Source: Tetmemena sp. SeJ-2015
Taxonomy: Eukaryota > Ciliophora > Spirotrichea > Sporadotrichida > Oxytrichidae
DNA length: 23,725 nucleotides
Assembly (NCBI GenBank): GCA_027382625.1
Contig: JAJKFJ010021203.1
Span: forward strand, 1-23,725
Reading direction: 5' to 3'
The position numbers were made by a program, and so were the translations under genes. The notes beneath the pieces are model-generated. The model was given only the letters and a program-made list of their open reading frames with translations, was not told the DNA's origin and searched no databases. Positions 1-7,369 of this stretch are shown here, in pieces. How positions within the stretch are numbered: the first letter of the stretch is position 1; each line of letters starts with the position of its first letter.

Positions 1-2
1 CC

Positions 3-3000
3 GCTTCCGGATGTCATCTGGTGTACCTCTAAGATGCTTTGATGATCTTCATGCCGGCACCAAACCAAATCGCAGTCTACTTCTATACCCAAAAAGCCTA
101 CTACCTCTTTCAAACTCCTGGAATTTTTATTCCCTATAATCAGTGGATCAACTTTTAGTTCTTAGCTAACATGTTTTTAAGTTATAATCTACTCTTCTTT
201 TTACCTAGAATTATATGTATGAGGGATACTAGATGAAAGTCTACGACATCTTGAATAGAGTGATAGCTACTCAGAGTGAAAGTCGCACATTTTAGTCTTC
301 TTCGGTGGCAAATAAAAATTTCCGCATGTTTACTGGTTACGTCGGTCAAGTTAAAAACTTGCTCGTTTATCCAGTGAAGAAATCTCTTCCTCTCAGTCCA
401 CCATTTGTTGATTTCACTGCTTCAGACCCCATCGTTGTTGCAAACGATTGCTTATTCTACTTCGAGTTTAACACCTTTGGTAGAGTGACTAACGGCCCGT
501 ACTTCATCAAGAATCTTTGCAAGCACTACACTTACGGTACTCTTAATGTCTTCTTTACAGCAAACATATTCCCAGCCTATTCTGGCTCTTATTGGAAGTT
601 CTATCTTATGAAATTATTCATTCTTCGAATTGATTTTAATCCAAACAATACCTTCTTAGATGGACTTGTGACGACTACTTAAAAGCTCTTTGACGGTGTT
701 GCTTGCAACGATGGAGACACCGTTATAATGATCAATAGCACTAGAGGTGCACTTACTGTCGATGCACCTCCTATAATTACGTCTCAAGCAAATTAAATAG
801 ATAGACAAGTCTCTCACTTGTGTATTTAAATGTGACAGTTGAGTTTTGGTTTAAGACTTCATAAACTGCAGCTTCGACCAATTATTTGTTCTCACTCTTC
901 GGAACGGCAAAGACAAAGGAGTATTTCTCCATTTTCTATTAGTCCAGTTCTCTGAAACTTATTTGTGCTCCCTTCGGTTATCTTTCAACAACCTCTCCTA
1001 CAATAGGTTTCAACGGCTTCATAGAATCAAACAGATAAGTGAATGGCTGGTTCCATGTTGCTTGCTAATATGAAAGTCAAAAGGACGTTACTGGCTATCT
1101 CTACAATGCAAACAACTCATTTAATGAATTAAAAGGCATCTCTTTATTCTTAAAAAAAACTTAGAGGAGAGTCAGACTACTTCATTGACAACCACAAATA
1201 CAATTGTTTAGGCAGATAACTATCAAATGATCATCGGAAGTGATTCAAATCTAGCTAAAAGCACCTCTGGAGCTATGTTCAAAGAAGCTAGATTAATAAA
1301 AAATTTGATTACCTTTAAATTACTAACGATTCTGGTTAGTGAAGAGAACATTTTAGGAGATTAAGTACTGGCGTTTCCGTCAACTGAATCTCCTGGCTCT
1401 CTCTGCTAGTTATGCAAGCCCTCAAAAGGCCTTGCAGATTTATATGAGATTAAGTGAAGGTGGGTTCAAGGAGACTAACGCTGCGAAGTTCCTAAATACA
1501 TCTTCTACTGTCATCTATCCAGATCCTGGCTATGAATCAATTGGCTACAAATCTGATAGTCAACTCGTTCTTTGTCCTCAGAGTACCTTCAGATCAGAGA
1601 GTGATGGACAGTGCTACAAAGACCCAGTTCAATATGTTGATGGAGCAATTTATCCCGTTTATTTTAGTGGAAATCAAACCCTCTACTATTTGTTTAGTGC
1701 TCAAGAATCTGTCATGATGGATTAATCTGTGGTTAGAAATATATTTGCATGGTTACTTATTAAAAAATTGATTGGTAACTCAAATTATCACAAACTGGAA
1801 TTTCTCAGACTCAGCCACTCAAGCTTTAGTCAGCTAGAATTTGGCATCTTATAAGTATCAAATAACTTTTAACATTAAATAACAGCATTTCAATAAATGT
1901 TATCAAACAATCAATATGCAATTACCAGCTTCCTTATTCCGTGACTAATCAGCATATGATGTCACTCTGAATTTCTCAAACTCAGATCAATCATACCAAG
2001 AGGACAAAACCTTTACCTTCGTCCCTCGTTCTTGCTAGTACTATATTGTGAGTGGCTCTGATGCCTACTCAAGCTTCATGAACTATTCCCTTCAACAATC
2101 AAAGTTCGATATCACTTTCACCCTCGAACTAGTCTCTTTATCAGCATGCAGTGCCAGTCAATTCTATAATACCTTAGTCCAAAGTGTAAAATACAGATTC
2201 TCACCACCGCTAACATACACCCCTTTAATTAAAATAACCATAAACTCAGATTCTTCAATATCAGTGACCATCCCAGCCACAGAGCAGTCTAAGTTCCCAC
2301 TAGAAACTAATGTTCAAATAATCTTCTCTATGTAATACGATTATTTTTCGACTTATTTGCTTCTTATATTTTCGATAACAGTTATTACTTGCAAATGGGA
2401 GTTTCAACATCAGGAACCAAAGTTTTCTAAAATGTAAAGCAGACTATTTATTTCCAAAGAATCGGATAGAGCTTGACAACAACTGTTTCTGCTAATGCTA
2501 CCGAAGTTTTTAATGATCAAGATGTGCAGCTCTCTGCTTCAACTGTGATTTCAAATTCGGATTCTAATGACTACAATAGACTATCATACACTTGGAAATG
2601 TCCAACTAAATTAGAATCAAGAAAATTTTATCGTAGATTTTATCTTACTTAGGTTTATTCTTATCAGCGTATGCCCTACTCTAGCTTCAACTAATTAATC
2701 AACTTTAAGTATCACAGCTGCATAATTTAAGACATCAGGCGCCTTATACTCTACTGCCTATAGTTTCTAAGCTGTGGCTCTATATGCAGACAGCACTGGT
2801 TTTGCAAGTAACAGTACCTAAAACATTTCTGTCACTTGGTACAACATAGACTCACCAGTGTTCACAATTACGAGCAATAAGCAAGATAATATTTTTAATT
2901 ACCCCTCCTTCTCAATTGCTTACTACAGCTGATAACTCTGCCTTCTAGTTAAGTTTTGCTGCCTACCCAACCGTTAACTCTTTGCCAGCTACTTTGAGCA

Positions 3001-6000
3001 TAACTTGGACCCTCTCTCCAACTGTTTCATCTTCTCTTTACACCTTATCCGATTTCAATACAAAGTTGGTTGTGAAGGCAACTGGCCTCCAGGCTTCAAC
3101 ATCCTACACACTCACTGTCTTGGTGAAGAATACTGTCAATGGAGTGTCAGCGTAATATCAATAAACTTACTCATTTACAACTTCAGCCCCTCCCACCGGC
3201 GGATCAGTATCCATCAACCCTTCAGTTGGTTACGTCAATCAAACCACTTTGACAGTCTCTATAACTAGTTATTATTTATCTATAGTTGGTCGAGCAGCTC
3301 CCCTCCTGTCAACTTTAAAGTCTGGTCTACCACTAATGCAGGTGGCAGTATGACTAACTAAGCTCTCTCTGGCTGGGTTCAAAGCACAAACACTTTCTTA
3401 TGAATAACTTAATGCCATTTATATAATAATTTGTTTCAGATTCATTCCAAACGACACCTATCCCTATCTCATATAGATATCAGACGGCTCAGGAGAATCA
3501 GTCTGGGTTAAGAATAGTCCCACCGTCACAGTCTAGACACAATCAACTACTAATCTCCTTTCTCAGCTGATCTCTATGCAACAAACTTTGCAAGTAATCT
3601 TGGACGATGGCTCCAGCAGCTATACCTCAAAGTATAACTAGCTTGCTAGCTATGCTCAATCACAACTTAATACGAGCAACCCATCTCTTTCAAGCTCTGA
3701 TCCCTCTGTTTTATCAGCTATGACAGCCACAAAACTTACCTTAGTAAACTAACTGCTAAATGACACAGCCTCGCTACAAGTAGAAGGACTTCCAGAGACT
3801 GATCAGACGGCCATCTCCTAAGGAATCTTCTAAGTATTGACAGTTATTCTATATGATAACACCACCTTAACAATGGAGACAGCCCTCAAGTCAATCAAGA
3901 TAGTTAACACTATAATGGCTTAAGATTATTTGTACAAATTTCATGTGAGACATATTTTAAAGATGATCAAACTGTTCAGTCTTTGATGAGAGATACAACA
4001 TTCTTAAATAACTATGCAGTGATTCTTGCCGGTCTAATGAAATATCAAGAACAATATCTAACTGTCGCATCAACTTCAAGAAGAATCCTAGTAACTGATT
4101 AAGAGCAGCTCACAAACGCAATCAATCTCATTTTATATCTTGAAACTTTTTATTTTTTTTTATTAGATTAATTATCATGAGCTCTAATCTTGAAAATCAA
4201 ATGTGCAAAAGCGTAGTGGAAAATTCAGCTCAGTCTAAGATTAGTACATTCGTCTACGATTTAAGTGTTCAGAAGTTCTCGATGGATACTCAAATTCAAA
4301 ATTCACTCTTTGACTATGCTGGTGACTAATCATCGAATGCCTACTTTAACATTAAATCAATCGCATCTACATTAAGAAAATTAATATGATTAAATTTTAG
4401 TGTGTCTTTTTTATTATGCATTAAGCGGCCAATCAACCTCTATCCTAGACTAATTCTGTATTATCCAAACGTTTTCAAGTATTCAATAACCAGTAAGTGA
4501 AGATCTGCATAGATACTTTTAAATGAGAAACTTGTATATTATGCAATAATTATACATAGGATAATAACTGATTTTCTAATTCAGTACGATAAGTGCTGTT
4601 TTAAGAAATTGATTATTAATTATATTCCTAAAATTTTACTTTTACTTTACTTTACTTTACTTTATGCAATAATTATTTACTCTTCTCTTTCCGGATCCTT
4701 CAAATTGTTGAATATGAGAACTATGCAATCATATTCTCCTCTATCGCTTATTGCACCATAGGATACAGTCCAAGTTAGCATCCAAGTAAACCCCCTTACT
4801 TTCCTAAGCAATCAAACAGTATGCGCAGTCTCAACTGATAGTGAATGGAGTGATGAAAACTGCCTAACGGAAGTAAACACAGATACTGTCTCTCTTGATT
4901 GTAAATGTCAACTAGCTTCATCAACAACATAGAACTTTTAATATTTTGTATCTTAAAGAATAATTCTCACTTGAATTTATATTCTCTAGTCAACAATCTC
5001 TCAAGAGAAAAAGGTGCTGCCTACAGCTTTAAAGCTTTGCCTACTGATAGCGATAGCGGAGTAGACTCCTCGCTTGAAGTAGATTCTTCTTACTCTTTCT
5101 TAATGATGGCAGGCTTCTAATTAATTCAAACATTATTATTTGTCTTCCTGGTTTTGTTAGCTACATGCTTGCCTGCACTTTCAATAATCCTTGACAAGAG
5201 AGATAGAAATCAAGCCAAGGCGAAAGGGCTAGATAAACAGACTTTAAGAGTAATTGAACGATTAGCAAAGCTTACAGATAAACCTTAGAAGTATTTAGAG
5301 ATGAGAAATGCAGAAATCTAAGAAATCATGCTTGGGTTTAGCATATAATAATCTCTTCTGATTAAATTTCACATTTATGATCGGGTTGAAATCCTCTTTC
5401 TCGTTTACTCTTTCAGAAACCCATCCCATCTTTGGCTTACTGTCCAGATTTTCATTAGAGCAGCCTCGTATCTTCCGTTTCAGCACTTTCTTGCTCCAGG
5501 TTTCTTTATTCGCCCTTGGTCTCACCCTATTTTTCTCGTCTAACTATAGATAAGGAGAACAAAGAATGGATAATGGACTCGACTACAGCGATATTCAAAG
5601 TGTAGTGATTGCAGGAGCTATCGGTATGATCTTCTTAATTGAGGCTAAATTCATCACTCGTTCATTTGAAAGAAGAGTCACATCTTAAAGGACTAAGGCA
5701 AATTTCTCAGCTGTTGAAACTGATAGAAACTTGAACAACAATTAAACCACTTTCCTGAAATATAAGAGCTTTTATATTGGGAGATATAGTTTATCAATCG
5801 AGCGAAGAGAGACTTAGATAAATCACCCCTAACAAAGAGCAGAACACTCAACACTAAATTCTCCAAGAGTATCCATCTCAAACTATGGAGAATTAGAGGC
5901 CTGCTTTACCGCTTGTCCTTGACTCACCTATTGACAAATCCTCTGAGGAAATAGTAATTAGAAATTCTTGCCAAGGCCTCTTCATTATAACTATCCTTGT

Positions 6001-7081
6001 TGCTTATCTTGCATGCATTGGTTCTGTAGCTCTAAGTTTCCTGAACGCAACTTAAATGCCAATAGCAAATTAATACTGTCTGATATCGAGTTTCTATATC
6101 GGCTTTATCGGCAGCTTTTTAATCACCAACATGTTTAAGGTGATTTTCAACGCAATCTTCCTACCAATTCACAGTAAAAGCTAAGGCACCTGCTCACGAG
6201 TTGTATTGGGATTCCTCTTAGATAAAGAAGCGATTGAAAGCTACAGAATGCAGATTCTTGTAAGAGAAATACTAAGAACTCAAAATGTAGCAAAATAGGA
6301 TAAGTCGTAATAGCAACTACTTGCTAAGCCTTAAGCTGAAGAGGTTGTTAATACGCATCTCAAGTCGAACACAGTTCAATAAAAGTGAATTGGTATTATA
6401 AATAAGCTTTATTATCTTCAAATCTAATCTGCTAGCGAAATCATAGATAGGGATTAAAACTTCAATGAGGCCCTATCTTTGAAGAACGCTAACAAAACTT
6501 ATCAAAGTCAAGTTGCAGATAAAATTGAAGAGTCTCTTAACAGCCAAGAAGATTAAAATGCCAATTCAATAAGCATCCATTCAGATCACGAGATTTAGCT
6601 TGCAACTCTTTTTCTTTTTAGATGGAGAACACTTCTTTGGAAAGACCTCTCTCGCCAATTAAACATCGCTCAACTCTGAAATCAACTCAGAGTAAAAGGA
6701 ACGAACAGCGCTCAAGTGACTTGTTTGACTGCGATGTCAATTCGAGTATAGACGCAAGAGCAGAGTCCATGGAGTCAGTGGGCTTACCAGACAATGGAAA
6801 TAATAATCTGAATATCAAAGGCTTCATGCGGTTTTCTTAGAATCAAGAAATGAGATAACAACAGGAGAGCAATCATCTAACACCTTTTTTATAATTCAAG
6901 ATTTTCACTTTAAATTTTGAATGAGGACCTAAGTCAATACGCTAAAAAGTAGAGCAGACACTCCTTAACAACTTCTGCAATTGGACAGGAACTACAAGAG
7001 CATGAACTCTCTTTCGCATCATCCTTCTTAAAAGCTAGCAAGATGACTGTGTAAATTCAAAGTCAGCCTAATTTCAAGTGA
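3..7081 (+). CDS. REJ/GPS polycystin-1-like membrane protein (5' end outside window), 21 MDSs
   Basis: Read with TAA/TAG as Gln, the frame changes at 20 places; each is bridged by a pointer-flanked IES listed below. After removal 6006 nt remain (2002 codons, stop TGA at 7079). Residue numbers count from the window edge. Laminin-G/ConA-like modules come first: W-rich start around 45-110 and a second at about 255-400 (VTVEFWFKTS, NGWFHVACQYES, then EIKYWRFRQLNLLAL). An REJ-type region follows at about 750-1300 (YTWKCPT, LSITAAQFKTSG, SYTLTVLVKN, APPTGGSVSINP, LIQISDGSGESV). A GPS-like motif sits near 1350 (VCAVSTDSEWSDENC, then DCKCQL). Hydrophobic segments lie near 1428-1450, 1532-1555, 1569-1587, 1672-1695 and 1708-1730, then a Gln/Ser-rich cytoplasmic tail. 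REJ plus GPS plus several membrane spans is the polycystin-1-like plan; these proteins act at the cell or ciliary surface. I saw no channel domain and no signal peptide (start not in the window). Confidence 0.82.
182..215 (+). other. IES 1.1, pointer TTATA, 29 bp
   Basis: Direct repeat TTATA at 182-186 and 211-215. Removing 29 bp moves frame 3 into the frame of the next MDS and joins a laminin-G strand region (FLSY then MYEGYQMKVYD). Confidence 0.65.
790..831 (+). other. IES 1.2, pointer AAAT, 38 bp
   Basis: Pointer AAAT at 790-793 and 828-831. Excision removes an in-frame TGA path and joins SQAN to VTVEFWFKTS, the start of a laminin-G-like module. Confidence 0.75.
1117..1186 (+). other. IES 1.3, pointer TCATT, 65 bp
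   Basis: Pointer TCATT at 1117-1121 and 1182-1186. Excision joins LYNANNS to LTTTNTIVQADNYQM in frame and removes the stop at 1186-1188. Confidence 0.85.
1291..1331 (+). other. IES 1.4, pointer GATT, 37 bp
   Basis: Pointer GATT at 1291-1294 and 1328-1331. Excision gives MFKEARFWLVKRTFQEIKYW, a typical end of a ConA-like domain. The alternatives without excision run into TGA. Confidence 0.85.
1730..1776 (+). other. IES 1.5, pointer TGGT, 43 bp
   Basis: Pointer TGGT at 1730-1733 and 1773-1776. Excision joins MMDQSVV to TQIITNWNFSDSATQ and changes frame by +1 as needed. Confidence 0.75.
2341..2386 (+). other. IES 1.6, pointer TTATT, 41 bp
   Basis: Pointer TTATT at 2341-2345 and 2382-2386 joins IFSMQYDY to YLQMGVSTSG. 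A GT-AG intron at 2332-2381 (50 bp) would also restore frame; the IES keeps more plausible residues. Confidence 0.6.
2605..2680 (+). other. IES 1.7, pointer ACT, 73 bp
   Basis: Pointer ACT at 2605-2607 and 2678-2680. Excision gives YTWKCPTLASTNQSTLSI, the conserved W-x-C start of an REJ-type segment. Confidence 0.75.
2885..2935 (+). other. IES 1.8, pointer GATAA, 46 bp
   Basis: Pointer GATAA at 2885-2889 and 2931-2935. Joins TITSNKQDN to SAFQLSFAAYP and removes a TGA. Confidence 0.85.
3266..3287 (+). other. IES 1.9, pointer TAGTT, 17 bp
   Basis: Pointer TAGTT at 3266-3270 and 3283-3287. Removing only 17 bp restores frame and gives TVSITSWSSSSPPVNFKVW in the REJ region. Confidence 0.8.
3394..3437 (+). 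other. IES 1.10, pointer TTTC, 40 bp
   Basis: Pointer TTTC at 3394-3397 and 3434-3437. Joins VQSTNTF to RFIPNDTYPYLIQISDG and removes TGA at 3401-3403. Confidence 0.8.
3922..3964 (+). other. IES 1.11, pointer AAGAT, 38 bp
   Basis: Pointer AAGAT at 3922-3926 and 3960-3964. Joins NTIMAQD to DQTVQSLMRDTTFL. Confidence 0.85.
4137..4195 (+). other. IES 1.12, pointer ATCTTGAAA, 50 bp
   Basis: Nine-base pointer at 4137-4145 and 4187-4195, one of the longest here, around a T-rich 41-bp body. Joins NLILYLE to NQMCKSVVENSAQS. Confidence 0.92.
4370..4425 (+). other. IES 1.13, pointer CATTAAG, 49 bp
   Basis: Seven-base pointer at 4370-4376 and 4419-4425. Joins SIASTL to SGQSTSILDQF and removes TGA. 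Confidence 0.9.
4539..4676 (+). repeat. 15-bp direct repeat inside IES 1.14
   Basis: TTATGCAATAATTAT occurs at 4539-4553 and 4662-4676, 123 bp apart. The inner TATGCAAT is repeated again at the right IES boundary, as expected for a nested or staged insertion. Confidence 0.8.
4635..4664 (+). repeat. TTTAC tandem repeat
   Basis: About five to six copies of TTTAC in a row inside IES 1.14. It lies in DNA that would be lost from the somatic nucleus. Confidence 0.9.
4912..4989 (+). other. IES 1.15, pointer CTAG, 74 bp
   Basis: Pointer CTAG at 4912-4915 and 4986-4989. Joins the GPS end DCKCQL to VNNLSREKGAAYSF in the correct frame. TCAACAA repeats nearby (4921, 4990) give the wrong phase. Confidence 0.7.
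5334..5387 (+). other. IES 1.16, pointer GGGTT, 49 bp
   Basis: Pointer GGGTT at 5334-5338 and 5383-5387. Joins IQEIMLGL to KSSFSFTLSETHPIF. Confidence 0.85.
5846..5926 (+). other. IES 1.17, pointer ACTCA, 76 bp
   Basis: Pointer ACTCA at 5846-5850 and 5922-5926. Joins QRAEHS to PIDKSSEEIVIRN just before a membrane span; the unexcised frame ends at TGA 5920-5922. Confidence 0.75.
6375..6421 (+). other. IES 1.18, pointer TTCAA, 42 bp (multiple of three)
   Basis: Pointer TTCAA at 6375-6379 and 6417-6421. The length keeps frame, but the body holds the TGA at 6385-6387, so it must be removed. Joins SNTVQ to IQSASEIIDRDQ. Confidence 0.8.
6594..6621 (+). other. IES 1.19, pointer TTTAG, 23 bp
   Basis: Pointer TTTAG at 6594-6598 and 6617-6621 around a pyrimidine-rich body. 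Joins SDHEIQ to MENTSLERPLSP. Confidence 0.75.
6877..6932 (+). other. IES 1.20, pointer CTAA, 52 bp
   Basis: Pointer CTAA at 6877-6880 and 6929-6932. Joins QESNHL to SQYAKKQSRHSL. An alternative ATTTT pair (6901, 6914; 13 bp) gives the same frame with a longer product. Confidence 0.6.
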
Positions 7082-7369
7082 GTCACAGATACTCTGTATT
7101 ATTTAATTCATCTAATTAAAATAAGGCTTGTGTTTTTTTCTTTCTCTGTATTATTGATAATGAAGATTTGAAGCATTAAGCCTTTTAAAACATTCTATAT
7201 AACGAAGCTAGGCCAAGAAATTAAAACATCATATAGTGCCTCTTTATATATTGATTAATATTTTAATTCGTTTTCTTAACAGCGATAGAGGAAAAATAAT
7301 TCTTATCTTAGATTAAAATAGAACGATTAACTTTTGTGTGATATCTTTTATCTTTATCTTTAATTGAAA
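7082..7369. other. AT-rich intergenic region between genes 1 and 2
   Basis: I see no reading frame, RNA or telomere-like repeat. It probably holds the 3' end of gene 1, the 5' leader of gene 2 and germline-limited spacer between two somatic chromosomes. The boundaries cannot be placed by eye. Confidence 0.5.

Larger units (their letters stand above)
4523..4729 (+). other. IES 1.14, pointer ATGAGAA (191 bp) or TATGCAAT (182 bp)
   Basis: ATGAGAA occurs at 4523-4529 and 4714-4720; TATGCAAT at 4540-4547, 4663-4670 and 4722-4729. Removing 191 or 182 bp gives the same frame; the products differ by three residues before MQSYSPLSLIAPQ. The body is AT-rich and holds a TTTAC tandem repeat. Confidence 0.75.

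Noticed and set aside
1151..1160. Run of eight A that looks like a homopolymer error causing a frameshift
   Set aside because: The TCATT pointer pair at 1117 and 1182 removes the whole region, restores frame and gives better protein.
2332..2381. GT-AG intron of 50 bp
   Set aside because: Possible and in phase, but the TTATT-flanked 41-bp IES also fits and keeps the residues QYDY; kept as the alternative only.
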